38,221 nt of DNA, taken from contig NZ_FNUC01000004.1 of the NCBI RefSeq assembly GCF_900106035.1, forward strand, positions 3,097,501-3,135,721. Reading direction: 5' to 3'. Below the pieces are notes generated by a model. It saw only the letters and a program-made list of their open reading frames with translations. It did not search any database and was not told where the DNA came from. Shown one piece after another: positions 26,609-33,812 of the stretch. The stretch comes from Jiangella alba. Lineage in GTDB: Bacteria; Actinomycetota; Actinomycetes; Jiangellales; Jiangellaceae. The translations under genes and the position numbers were made by a program. Each line of letters begins with the position of its first letter. The first letter of the stretch is position 1.

Positions 26609-27538
26609 TCAGGCCGCGGCGGCCGCGTTGTAGACGGACTGCGCCGTGCTGCCGAAGAACGGCCCGTACATCGTGTTCGGGTCGTTGTTGTACTTGTAGC
26701 TGTTGACCGAGTTCAGCCGGTTGCTCGTGAGCCACCCGCCGCCGGACGAGCCGCCCGTCATGTCACAGGTGATGCCCTGTGTCTGCAGGCCGGACGGGTC
26801 GTTGCGGGCGGTGCCGCTGCACGAGTAGAGCCGCTGCCCGTTGAAGGGGGCGGCCGCCGGGTAGCCGTAGGACGTGTAGCTCAGGCCGCGGGCCAGGTTG
26901 AAGGCGATCGGGTGCGAGCCGACCACGCTGGTGAGGCTCTGGCCGGACGAGTTCTCGTTCATGACCGCGAAGCCGACGTCGACGTTGAAGTCGCCGCTGT
27001 TGGCCCAGCCGCTGGACGTGAACAGGTCCGACGCCGACCACTGGCCGTACGGCGCCGAGCCGTTGTCGTACGCGGGCACGAAGGTGAACTGGGACGCGAA
27101 CGCGCCACCGCCGCCCTCGTGCAGGCAGTGCCCGGCCGTCGTCACGACGTCGCCGTTGGAGCTGGTGGTGGCGGTGCCGGAGCAGACGTAGTCGGTGCCG
27201 CCGATGGTGAAGAAGACCTTGCCGAGTTGCGAGCGCGGGTTCTCCGGCACGGCGGCCGGCGCGAAGTCGCGCTTCTTCGGCGACGCGGTGCTCGCGTCGC
27301 CGGTGACGATGACGTCGGCCGGGATGGCCGCCCGCATGCGCTCGGGCGTCCAATAGGCCTCCGCCGCCCGCTGCTGTGCCCGTGTCGTCGCCAGTTCCTG
27401 GTGCACGACCTCGGACGCCCGGATGCCGTCGGCGGTGGCCGTCGTGACATCCGTTCCGGCCAGCGCCGGAGTGGCAGCGATGCCGGACACCACGAGTGCG
27501 GCTCCGGCCAGGAGAGATCGAATGACGGGTCTCCTCAT
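26609..27538 (-). CDS. Secreted trypsin-like (V8-type) serine protease
   Basis: The 309-residue exported protein has a signal peptide (about 1-27, ending ATPALA). A propeptide-like segment follows to about residue 100. The chymotrypsin-fold domain has His137 in TTAGHC, Asp187 in NVDVGFAVM and Ser265 in GGSSGGGW. Cys119/Cys138 and Cys240/Cys258 are placed for the two usual disulfides. The short peptidase domain resembles glutamyl endopeptidase and V8-like members. GGAGG lies 8 nt before the ATG. It is transcribed alone, between two terminator/intergenic regions. Substrate preference cannot be read from the sequence. Confidence 0.9.
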   Translation of the reverse strand: MRRPVIRSLLAGAALVVSGIAATPALAGTDVTTATADGIRASEVVHQELATTRAQQRAAEAYWTPERMRAAIPADVIVTGDASTASPKKRDFAPAAVPENPRSQLGKVFFTIGGTDYVCSGTATTSSNGDVVTTAGHCLHEGGGGAFASQFTFVPAYDNGSAPYGQWSASDLFTSSGWANSGDFNVDVGFAVMNENSSGQSLTSVVGSHPIAFNLARGLSYTSYGYPAAAPFNGQRLYSCSGTARNDPSGLQTQGITCDMTGGSSGGGWLTSNRLNSVNSYKYNNDPNTMYGPFFGSTAQSVYNAAAAA

Positions 27539-27700
27539 TGCCCATTCCTCCCTGATGAGACAGTTCGTCGGGGTTCGACGAGATGCCTCAACATACAGTC
27601 ATCATCCTGTCATGTACAGGTATGTCGGAATTGACTTTTCCGGGAGTTCACCTGGACAACGGCTGGGACCGAAAGTCATGGAGAGGTCAATGGTCAAGTG

Positions 27701-28591
27701 TCACAGGGCGCTGAAGAAGAGCACCGCCATGCCGGCGCTCAGGGCCACCTCGGTCGCGCACGCTCCGGCCTGCGACGTCAGCACTCGCGCGGTCGTAGGG
27801 CGGGGCGGCCGCGCGGGTGGCGGTTCGGGTGGCGTGCGCTCGCCGACCCGGAACCCCAGCGACGTGGCGGCGACCAGGAAGTACAGGCCGAACGCCCAGC
27901 ACAGCGCGGCCAGGGCAGGCAGGCCGGCATGTGCCCCGTGCAGGTCCAGCGCGACGGCGGCCGGGGTGGCGCCGGTGCCGGCCTCCGTGGCGGCGGCAGC
28001 GGCGACGGCGTGGGCGGCGAGCGCGCCGTGGCCGGTCAGGTACATGACCACCATCGCCGCACAGCCGACGAGATGGTGCAGGTGGTACCCGCTGTGGCCG
28101 CCGTCGTGGCCGTCGCGGTGGTCTCGGTGGCCGAGATCGGTGAGACGGCTGACCGGGGCCGGGCGGCCGGCCGGATCGGGGCGCCGCGCATCGCCGAACG
28201 CGGCCCCCGTCCGGCCGAGCTCGTCGATGTAGGGGTTCGGGGGCGTGCCGCAGCCGCACGTGCCGCCGGGTCCGCCGGCGACCGCGGGCAGGGCGGCCCG
28301 GCTCAGCAGTCCGTCGTGACGCAACCGGGCGCCGAACCAGGCGGCGAGCACGGTGAACGCGGCGATGCCGAGGACCGGCGGCACCGCCGCGCCGGCCGGA
28401 CTGACCATCAGCGCCATCGCGACGCCCATGAGCGCGTGCGAGAGGTCGGGCACGTCCGCCGCGAGGAGGCCGGTGCGCGGACCCCGTCGTGTCACCGACC
28501 AAGCGAATCGAGCGGCGGAATACACGGCCACGGCCAGGAACACGACGACCGCCACGACGCGGGCCATTTCGATGGGGGACATCGGCCTCAC
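27701..28591 (-). CDS. DUF5134 family membrane protein with His-rich loop
   Basis: A 296-residue protein with about seven hydrophobic spans. The second carries DLSHALMGVAMALM, and a later one HHLVGCAAMVVMYLTG; these His/Met-bearing helices match the DUF5134 family. Between them lies a cytoplasmic or external loop with CGCG and a His/Asp-rich run (GHRDHRDGHDGGHSGYHLHH, about 153-172) that looks like a metal-binding sequence. The function is unknown; metal handling, probably copper, is my inference. An ATG at 28582 is an alternative start. A FNR/CRP-like box lies 89 bp upstream. Confidence 0.78.
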   Translation of the reverse strand: MRPMSPIEMARVVAVVVFLAVAVYSAARFAWSVTRRGPRTGLLAADVPDLSHALMGVAMALMVSPAGAAVPPVLGIAAFTVLAAWFGARLRHDGLLSRAALPAVAGGPGGTCGCGTPPNPYIDELGRTGAAFGDARRPDPAGRPAPVSRLTDLGHRDHRDGHDGGHSGYHLHHLVGCAAMVVMYLTGHGALAAHAVAAAAATEAGTGATPAAVALDLHGAHAGLPALAALCWAFGLYFLVAATSLGFRVGERTPPEPPPARPPRPTTARVLTSQAGACATEVALSAGMAVLFFSAL

Positions 28592-28676
28592 ATCCCGCTC
28601 GAGTTCGCACGTCGGCCGTGCTCCGGCGCAGGCGGCGCCGTGACTTCACGGTAATGCACACAACGACGCCACAACA

Positions 28677-28696
28677 GTCTTGATCTACGTCAAGAC
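28677..28696 (-). promoter_or_regulatory. FNR/CRP-like binding site upstream of the DUF5134 gene
   Basis: Inverted repeat GTCTTGA-N6-TCAAGAC; its core TTGATCTACGTCAA (28680-28693) matches the FNR/ANR/DNR consensus TTGAT-N4-[AG]TCAA. A candidate -10 hexamer on the minus strand (complement of 28648-28656) would place the box centre about 42-45 bp upstream of the transcription start, the usual class II activator position. Confidence 0.5.
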
Positions 28697-28768
28697 AGCC
28701 AGTAATTTACCTGTCATCATGCGTCGATCCGCTTACCCGGGGGCCAGAAATCAAAATCTCCATTTCTC

Positions 28769-28798
28769 TTGAACTCGTGTAACAGCGAGTGTCATAGT
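28769..28798 (+). promoter_or_regulatory. Promoter of a small-peptide transcript
   Basis: TTGAAC (28769-28774) and CATAGT (28793-28798) are separated by 18 bp, giving a sigma70-like promoter with an expected start near 28805. It points toward the structured leader and the 40-residue reading frame. Confidence 0.55.
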
Positions 28799-28804
28799 GG
28801 AGTC

Positions 28805-28910
28805 ACAACAGAACACTGGAGTCCCGCTCAGGGGCAACCGGCATCACGCTGGCCCTGAGCGGCTGTGTCACCGCTTCTCGGGGGTCATTCCCACCCACAA
28901 GGGAGGAACG
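28805..28910 (+). promoter_or_regulatory. Structured 5' leader of the small-peptide transcript
   Basis: A leader of about 105 nt with a strong hairpin: CCGCTCAGGG (28824-28833) pairs with CCCTGAGCGG (28853-28862), then a 4-nt bulge, then CCGGC/GCTGG around an ATCAC loop. It ends with a perfect ribosome site (GGGAGG at 28901-28906). I could not match it to a known riboswitch class from memory. Confidence 0.5.
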
Positions 28911-29033
28911 ATGAAGGGCAGGCACAGGCGACGGCGTCCCACCAGGTCGCGCAAGAGCTGGCCGCTCGGCTGGTTGAAGAGCGCCTCGCGCGGGCGTGGG
29001 GATGATCCGGATGCGGTGGTGGTCGCCAGGTGA
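28911..29033 (+). CDS. Small basic peptide, unknown function (40 residues)
   Basis: The reading frame begins with ATG four bases after a perfect GGGAGG ribosome site. It encodes 40 residues: an Arg/Lys-rich first half (MKGRHRRRRPTRSRKSWPLG) and a short acidic patch near the end. It has no signal peptide or Cys. It lies in a gap otherwise lacking genes, behind a promoter and a structured leader, and is followed by two tandem hairpins. I do not recognise it; it may bind nucleic acid or membranes, or act as a leader peptide. Confidence 0.55.
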   Translation: MKGRHRRRRPTRSRKSWPLGWLKSASRGRGDDPDAVVVAR

Positions 29034-29050
29034 CGCCGCAGCGCTCCAGC

Positions 29051-29139
29051 GTCCTGGGGCCGCTCGTCCCGTGACGGGGGTGGACGAGGCGGCGCAGGAC
29101 ACGAAGGGTCCGGTTCCGGGGGAGCCGGACCCTTCGTGT
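29051..29139. terminator. Two tandem hairpins, the second a strong bidirectional terminator
   Basis: Hairpin 1 pairs GTCCTG (29051-29056) with CAGGAC (29095-29100) and CCGCTCGTCC with GGACGAGGCGG inside. Hairpin 2 has a 19-bp stem (29099-29117 with 29121-29139) with one wobble pair and a GGG loop. The second ends 4 bp before the stop of the convergent VOC gene. Confidence 0.75.
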
Positions 29140-29143
29140 GCTG

Positions 29144-29515
29144 TTACTCCTGCAGGACCGACAGCACGTTGCCGGCCGGGTCGGTGAACCACGCGATGGG
29201 CGGGCCGGCGTTGCGGTGGACGCCCGTCGCGTCGGGTTGCATGTCGGGATAGCGCAGGAACTCGACGCCCAGGCGGGTGAGCTCGGCGACGGCGGCGTCG
29301 ATGTCGTCGACCGGGAAGTTGAGGATGGTGAACGACGCCGGGGTGTGTGCGTCGCCCTTGGGGTAGACGAGCACGCCGTTGCCGCCGGCGATGTGCAGCG
29401 TGAGCATGCCGTTGGCCTCGCTGACCTCCAGGCCGAGCGTCTCGGCGTAGAACCGCTTCGCCGCCGGGATGTCGTCGACCGAGAAGCCGCTGAAGGCCTT
29501 GGTCTTCTCGAACAT
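29144..29515 (-). CDS. VOC (glyoxalase/bleomycin resistance) family protein
   Basis: The 123-residue protein has the paired beta-alpha-beta-beta-beta units of the VOC fold: [22 protein letters not shown] at the start and a second half from [20 protein letters not shown] to [11 protein letters not shown]. The final Glu resembles a metal-ligand position. Some members bind metals or antibiotics, others are glyoxalase-like enzymes; its ligand is unknown. AGAAGGGA precedes the ATG. A 14-bp palindrome (29532-29545) in the upstream gap may be an operator. Confidence 0.9.
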   Translation of the reverse strand: MFEKTKAFSGFSVDDIPAAKRFYAETLGLEVSEANGMLTLHIAGGNGVLVYPKGDAHTPASFTILNFPVDDIDAAVAELTRLGVEFLRYPDMQPDATGVHRNAGPPIAWFTDPAGNVLSVLQE

Positions 29516-29653
29516 GTCGGATCCCTTCTCTCGTCACGGGTGACGTTACCCATCGGCACCGACAATGGACGCCATGTCGAGAAGCGAGCGCCGGCTCCGA
29601 CGTCTCGCCCGAACGGTGTCCAGCCAGGACGCCGGAGCACGAAGGGTCACACA

Positions 29654-30004
29654 GTGAAGTACATGCTGCTCATCTACAACAGCGCCGCCGCGTTCGAGGC
29701 GATGACCGAGGACGAGAAGTCGGCCGTCTTCGGGCAGGTCGACGTCATCATGAAGGAGCTGCAGGAGTCCGGCGAGTGGGTCGCCGGCGAAGGGCTGGCC
29801 GACGCGGCCCGGGCGAAGACGGTGCGGGTGCGCGACGGCGCGGCGGTCGTCACCGACGGGCCGTACCTGGAGGCCAAGGAGCAGTTCGCCGGCTACCTCA
29901 CCGTCGACGTGGCGTCGGAGCAGCGGGCGGTCGAGATCGCCGCCCGCTGGCCCGACGCGTGCCGCTGGGGCATGGAGGTCCGGCAGGTCGTCGGCGGAGG
30001 CTGA
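29654..30004 (+). CDS. YCII-related (YciI-like) domain protein
   Basis: The 116-residue product begins KYMLLIYNSAAAF and contains the conserved VTDGPYLEAKEQFAGYLTVDV stretch and the final ACRWGMEVRQV. These are hallmarks of the YCII family of dimeric alpha-beta barrel proteins, often found near sigma factors in actinobacteria. GTG 29654 is preceded by GAAGGG at a good distance; starting at the later ATG would lose the first strand. It ends 3 bp from the convergent aldo/keto reductase. Confidence 0.9.
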   Translation: MKYMLLIYNSAAAFEAMTEDEKSAVFGQVDVIMKELQESGEWVAGEGLADAARAKTVRVRDGAAVVTDGPYLEAKEQFAGYLTVDVASEQRAVEIAARWPDACRWGMEVRQVVGGG

Positions 30005-30007
30005 CGC

Positions 30008-31021
30008 TCACATCGCGGCGACGGGCTCCGCGCGCAGGTCCGCCAGCAGCCGCTCGACCTCGGCCAGCTCGGCCGGGGCGAGCGGCCCGTGCGCCAGCGC
30101 GCCGGCGTTCTCCTCGGCCTGCGCGACGGTCCGGCAGCCGGGGATCGGGATGGTCGCGCCGCTGCGCGCCCAGATCCACGCCAGCGACCCCTGCGCCAGG
30201 GTCCGTCCGCCGCTGCGCAGCACCTCGCGGACGGCGGCGACCCGGTCCAGCCACAGCGGCACCGGCCGGCCGTCGCGGAAGTACCGCAGCCAGTCCGGCG
30301 CGATGCCGCGCACGTCGTCCGGCCCGAGTGTCGACGACGCGGTGAACTTGCCGGTGAGCAGGCCCATCGCGAGCGGGCTGCGGTTCAGGCTGGCGAGGCC
30401 GTGCGCCTCGCAGGCGGCCAGCACCTCGGCGGCGTCGTGCAGGACGTTGAAGGCGTGCTGGACGGCGGTGCAGTGCGGGCCGGCCGCGCCCCAGGCGGCG
30501 GCGCGGTCGGCGTGGTCGGTGCTCCAGCCGTACCAGCGCAGCTTGCCCTCGGCGACCAGCTCCTCCAGCGTCCCCAGCAGGTCGGCGGCGACGGCGATCG
30601 GGAGGTCGTTGAGGTGCAGCTGGTAGAGGTCGACGCGGTCGGTGCCCAGTCGCGTCAGCGAGCCCTCGAGCGCGCGGCGCAGGTACGCCGGCGACGGGTC
30701 GGTGCCGGTGAGCTGCCGCGTCGCGGGGTCGATGGTGTTGCCCCACTTGGTCGCGATGACGACGTCGTCGCGCCGCCCGGCCAGCGCGCGGCCCAGGATC
30801 AGCTCGCTGTGCCCGGTGCCGTACGCGTCCGACGTGTCGAACAGGGTCACCCCCAGCTCGACCGCCCGCCGGACGGTCGCCACGGACTCGTCGTCGTCGA
30901 CCTCGCCCCAGCCGCACGGCTGGTCGCCGGCCCAGAACGGCCCGCCGATGGCCCAGCAGCCCATGCCGAGGGCGCTGACCTCGATGCCGCTGCGGCCCAG
31001 TGTGCGTGTCGTCACAGTCAT
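30008..31021 (-). CDS. Aldo/keto reductase with canonical tetrad
   Basis: A 337-residue TIM-barrel reductase. The complete tetrad is visible: Asp and Tyr in FDTSDAYGTG, Lys in IATKWGN, His in LYQLHLNDL. The C-terminal IPIPGCRTVAQAEENAGAL binds NADPH. Contrast this with the aldo/keto reductase at 7256-8251, which lacks the His. It follows the AraC gene by 33 bp, and its own promoter-like region carries a MerR-type operator (31028-31058). The substrate is unknown. Confidence 0.93.
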   Translation of the reverse strand: MTVTTRTLGRSGIEVSALGMGCWAIGGPFWAGDQPCGWGEVDDDESVATVRRAVELGVTLFDTSDAYGTGHSELILGRALAGRRDDVVIATKWGNTIDPATRQLTGTDPSPAYLRRALEGSLTRLGTDRVDLYQLHLNDLPIAVAADLLGTLEELVAEGKLRWYGWSTDHADRAAAWGAAGPHCTAVQHAFNVLHDAAEVLAACEAHGLASLNRSPLAMGLLTGKFTASSTLGPDDVRGIAPDWLRYFRDGRPVPLWLDRVAAVREVLRSGGRTLAQGSLAWIWARSGATIPIPGCRTVAQAEENAGALAHGPLAPAELAEVERLLADLRAEPVAAM

Positions 31022-31027
31022 GCCGCC

Positions 31028-31058
31028 ACGCTGCCAGTTCGAGCGCGCTCCAGGTCAA
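31028..31058 (-). promoter_or_regulatory. MerR-type promoter of the aldo/keto reductase, probably leaderless
   Basis: On the minus strand TTGACC (complement of 31053-31058) and CAGCGT (31028-31033) are separated by 19 bp. The spacer holds the palindrome GAGCGCGCTC. The long spacer and internal repeat are typical of MerR-family targets. The -10 lies 6 bp before the ATG, suggesting leaderless translation. The -35 overlaps the AraC stop codon. Confidence 0.6.
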
Positions 31059-31846
31059 CCCCTCGCGTACGCGCCCGGGCTGACGCCGAGGTAGCGGCGG
31101 AACTGCCGGGTCAGGTGCGCCTGGTCGTAGAACCCGGCGGCGGTGGCGACGGCGGCCGGGCGCTGCCCGGCCAGCAGCAGCCGGCGGGCCAGCTCGACCC
31201 GGCGGCCGGTGAGGTAGCGGTGCGGCGGCAGGCCGAACGCGGCCGTGAACGAACGGACCAGGTGGGTCGGGTGGGCGTGCAGCTGCGCGGCCGCGGCCCG
31301 CAACGTGACGCCGTCGGCGACGTTCGCGTCGAGCAGCTCGCGCAGCCGCCCGGCCAGCCCGGGCGCCTGGCGGCCCGGCGTCGCGCCGGGCGAGAGCTGC
31401 GCCGCGATGCGGGCGCCGATCAGCGTCAGGCGGCTCTCCGCCTCGAGCACGTCGCCGGGCCGTTCCAGCGCCCGGTGCAGCTGGTGCACGCGCAACCGCA
31501 GCTGCCGGTCGGTGAACGTGGGGTGGTCGACGGCGGCGCCGATGAGGTCGTCGCCGAGCAGGCCGGGGTCGAGGTACAGCACGCGCTTGCCGAACCCGGC
31601 CGGCGTCGCGGCCCGGCCGTCGTGCGGGACGTGCGGCGGCAGCAGCGTGACGGCGGACCCGGCGGCGCCGTGGTGGTGGCGGTCGAGGTCGAACCGGATG
31701 GCGCCGTCGTCGACGATGAGCAGCGTCCACGCGGTGTGGGTGTGCGCCGGGTAGGCGTGGTGGGTGAACCGGGCGTGGAAGACCTCGGCCAGCCCGGGCA
31801 CGTCGGGGCGCCAGGCGCGGACCGTCGCGCCGGCGGGGGCGAACAC
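31055..31846 (-). CDS. AraC family transcriptional regulator
   Basis: The 263-residue protein has an N-terminal cupin-like sensing part with YPAHTHTAWTLLIVDDG, and a C-terminal pair of HTH motifs ending GFYDQAHLTRQFRRYLGVSPGAYARG, the AraC signature. The GTG at 31846 has TACGGT six bases upstream, consistent with a leaderless promoter. It is upstream of and may regulate the aldo/keto reductase and the divergent DUF2000 gene. Confidence 0.88.
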   Translation of the reverse strand: MFAPAGATVRAWRPDVPGLAEVFHARFTHHAYPAHTHTAWTLLIVDDGAIRFDLDRHHHGAAGSAVTLLPPHVPHDGRAATPAGFGKRVLYLDPGLLGDDLIGAAVDHPTFTDRQLRLRVHQLHRALERPGDVLEAESRLTLIGARIAAQLSPGATPGRQAPGLAGRLRELLDANVADGVTLRAAAAQLHAHPTHLVRSFTAAFGLPPHRYLTGRRVELARRLLLAGQRPAAVATAAGFYDQAHLTRQFRRYLGVSPGAYARG

Positions 31847-31895
31847 GCTAACACCGTACAAGACCCGGCGGCCGCGGCCGCGTGATGCTGGAACG

Positions 31896-32318
31896 GTGAC
31901 CGACGAGATCCGCTTCGCCACCAAGATCGCCGTCCTGCTCGCCGCCGACCTCCCCGTCTGGCAACGCCTCAACGTGACGGCGTTCCTCGTCAGCGGCCTG
32001 GCCGGGACCATCCCGGAGCTGATCGGCGAGCCGTACGAGGACGCCGACGGCACCGTCTACCTGCCGATGTTCCGTCAGCCGGTGCTGGTGTTCGCCGGCG
32101 ACGCCGCCGTGCTGACGGCCGCGCACGGGCGGGCGCTGGACCGCGGGCTGCGGCCGTCGGTCTTCACCCGCGAGCTGTTCACCACGGGCAACGACCGCGA
32201 CAACCGGGCCGCCGTCCGCGCGGTGAAGCGGGCCGACCTCGACCTCGCCGGCCTCGCGGTGCACGGCCCGAAGAACGCCGTCGACAAGATCGTCAAGGGC
32301 GCGCGGCTGCACCCGTGA
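31896..32318 (+). CDS. DUF2000 family protein
   Basis: The 140-residue product starts RFATKIAVLLAADLPVWQRLNVTAFLVSG, contains LPMFRQPVLVFAG and ends LAVHGPKNAVDKIVKGARL, which matches DUF2000, a fold related to peptidyl-tRNA hydrolase II. The biochemical function is unknown. GTG 31896 is the first start before the conserved region. Its 3' end overlaps the convergent ABM-family gene by 26 bp. It diverges from the AraC gene, which may control it. Confidence 0.87.
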   Translation: MTDEIRFATKIAVLLAADLPVWQRLNVTAFLVSGLAGTIPELIGEPYEDADGTVYLPMFRQPVLVFAGDAAVLTAAHGRALDRGLRPSVFTRELFTTGNDRDNRAAVRAVKRADLDLAGLAVHGPKNAVDKIVKGARLHP

Positions 32319-32622
32319 GCACGTCGACACCGAGGCCGCCCTCGACCCGTGCCTCGGCGCCGGTGAACTCGCCGGTCAGCATCGGCATGGCGGTGGCGAT
32401 GGCGGCCTTCGTCTCCGGCAGCTCGAGCGAGGCGTCGTGGTGCTGCTTCGACGCCCACAGCTCGCTGACGACGACGAGGTCCGGGTCGGTCTCGCAGACG
32501 CCGACGGCGTAGAGGTGGCAGCCGGCCGCCCGCAGCCCGGCGGTGCCACTGAGCAGGATCGCGACGACCTCGTCGCGGCGGCCGGGCCGGGTGCGCATGG
32601 TGCCCTGGTATGCGTACGTCAC
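32293..32622 (-). CDS. Antibiotic-biosynthesis-monooxygenase (ABM/quinol monooxygenase-like) domain protein
   Basis: A ferredoxin-like small protein of 109 residues beginning TYAYQGTMRTRPGRRDEVVAILL and containing VGVCETDPDLVVVSELWASKQHHDASL, typical of ABM domains that oxidise quinols or act as stress proteins. GTG 32622 gives the usual family start. An upstream GTG at 32673, directly after the MarR stop, would add 17 residues and remains possible. It is the last gene of the DUF1772-MarR-ABM set. Confidence 0.82.
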   Translation of the reverse strand: MTYAYQGTMRTRPGRRDEVVAILLSGTAGLRAAGCHLYAVGVCETDPDLVVVSELWASKQHHDASLELPETKAAIATAMPMLTGEFTGAEARVEGGLGVDVLTGAAARP

Positions 32623-32673
32623 CGCGTCAGCGTCGCACCCCGGGGCGGGGTCGCGCTTGTAAGGATCGGACAC

Positions 32674-33168
32674 TCAGGCGTTGGCGCCGATGTCCATCAT
32701 CATGCGGCAGGGGTCGGTGACCGGATCGGCGGCGTTCAGGCCGGCGGCCAGGGTGCCGAGCAGCGACCGCAGCGTCGCGCGGTCGTCGTCGCCGAGGCTG
32801 CTCAGCACGTGGTCCTCGGCCAGCGCCATGCGGTGGTCGGCCTCGGCGAGGTACTGGCGGCCGAGGGCCGTGGCGACGACGCGGCGGTTGCGGCGGTCGC
32901 CGGGGTCGGGGTGCCGCTCGACCAGGCCGGCCTCGGTCAGCGCGTCGAGCAGGTAGGTGAGCACGGTCTTGTCGATGCCCAGCCGCAGCGCCAGCGCCGA
33001 CTGGGTGCGCGGCTCTTCCCGGGCGGCGACGGCGAGCACCTGGCGCCCGCGGTGGTCGCCGGGGATGCCGGCCGTGGCGGCGTCGGCCGCGCGCAAGTAG
33101 GCCCGGAACAGCACGCCGAGCCGCCAGCCGAGGTCGTCCTCGATGCCCTGGATCGTCACACGCCCCAT
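32674..33168 (-). CDS. MarR family transcriptional regulator
   Basis: The 164-residue winged-helix protein contains the MarR core: SALALRLGIDKTVLTYLLDALTEAGLVERHPDPGDRRNRRVVATALG, with the wing basic pair. ATG 33168 places the DNA-binding domain normally. It sits 29 bp after the DUF1772 gene, and that gap contains a 15-bp palindrome suitable for autoregulation. It probably governs the flanking DUF1772 and ABM genes. Confidence 0.92.
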   Translation of the reverse strand: MGRVTIQGIEDDLGWRLGVLFRAYLRAADAATAGIPGDHRGRQVLAVAAREEPRTQSALALRLGIDKTVLTYLLDALTEAGLVERHPDPGDRRNRRVVATALGRQYLAEADHRMALAEDHVLSSLGDDDRATLRSLLGTLAAGLNAADPVTDPCRMMMDIGANA

Positions 33169-33183
33169 GCTAATCGTCTGTGC

Positions 33184-33198
33184 GGCAGAAGATCTGCC
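33184..33198. promoter_or_regulatory. Possible MarR operator
   Basis: GGCAGA-AGA-TCTGCC forms a 6-3-6 palindrome in the short gap between the DUF1772 and MarR genes. Autoregulation by MarR is inferred from position only. Confidence 0.4.
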
Positions 33199-33686
33199 TA
33201 CTCGACGGCCGCCAGTCCGGCGGCGAACAGGATGGCGGAGGCGAGGCAGGCGACCGCGCGGACGTGGTTCCACGACGTCCACTCCGCGTAGTAGGTCTCC
33301 CACCGCTGCTTCGCCTCCGGCCCGTCCGGGTCGACGAGGTGCAGCGCCTTGTTGCGCGGGACGTGGTAGCCGCCGGTGAGCACGATGGAGCCGAAGATCA
33401 GCAGCAGGCCGGCGATGAGCAGGTAGATGGCCTCCTCCTCGCCCCAGCGCGCGAACGAGTAGACGATCGAGATGGCCGACAGGATCGCCGAGCCGACGAA
33501 CGCGGTGAGGAACCACGCGTTCATCAGCGCCACGTCCATGTTCTGCATCGCCCGGATGGCGTCACCCGGCGGCAGCCGGCGCAGGCCGGGCATGACCATG
33601 CTCGACCAGGCGAAGTAGACGCCGGCCATCAGCCCGGCGGACACGGCCGAGGCGAGCGTCAGGGCGAAGAACACGCTGTCGGGCAT
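33198..33686 (-). CDS. DUF1772 family membrane protein (anthrone oxygenase-like)
   Basis: A 162-residue protein with four predicted spans, starting FFALTLASAVSAGLMAGVYFAWSSMVMPGLRRL, which matches the DUF1772/anthrone oxygenase family. A conserved NWNHVRAV-type segment appears as WTSWNHVRAVACLA before the last span. GGAGG lies 6 nt before the ATG. It is the first gene of a small operon with MarR and the ABM gene; together they resemble quinone or aromatic compound stress responses (inference). Confidence 0.88.
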   Translation of the reverse strand: MPDSVFFALTLASAVSAGLMAGVYFAWSSMVMPGLRRLPPGDAIRAMQNMDVALMNAWFLTAFVGSAILSAISIVYSFARWGEEEAIYLLIAGLLLIFGSIVLTGGYHVPRNKALHLVDPDGPEAKQRWETYYAEWTSWNHVRAVACLASAILFAAGLAAVE

Positions 33687-33765
33687 GCGGAGCCTCCAGA
33701 CGATGGTGAAGGCCGATCCTAGAGGCTCGCTCGGACAGATGGCCGGACCCGCGCCGGGGGCAGGG

Positions 33766-33804
33766 CCGATCGGCGGGAGCCTGCAGGTGACTCCCGCCGA
33801 TCGG
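33766..33804. terminator. Terminator at the end of the molybdenum hydroxylase operon
   Basis: A perfect 14-bp inverted repeat (33766-33779 with 33791-33804) with an 11-nt loop. It ends 8 bp past the stop of the FAD-subunit gene on the minus strand. Confidence 0.88.
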
Positions 33805-33812
33805 ACGCCGTG

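Noticed and set aside
28805..28910. Structured leader considered as a c-di-AMP, SAM or cobalamin riboswitch
   Set aside because: The conserved core sequences of those classes, as far as I remember them, are absent.
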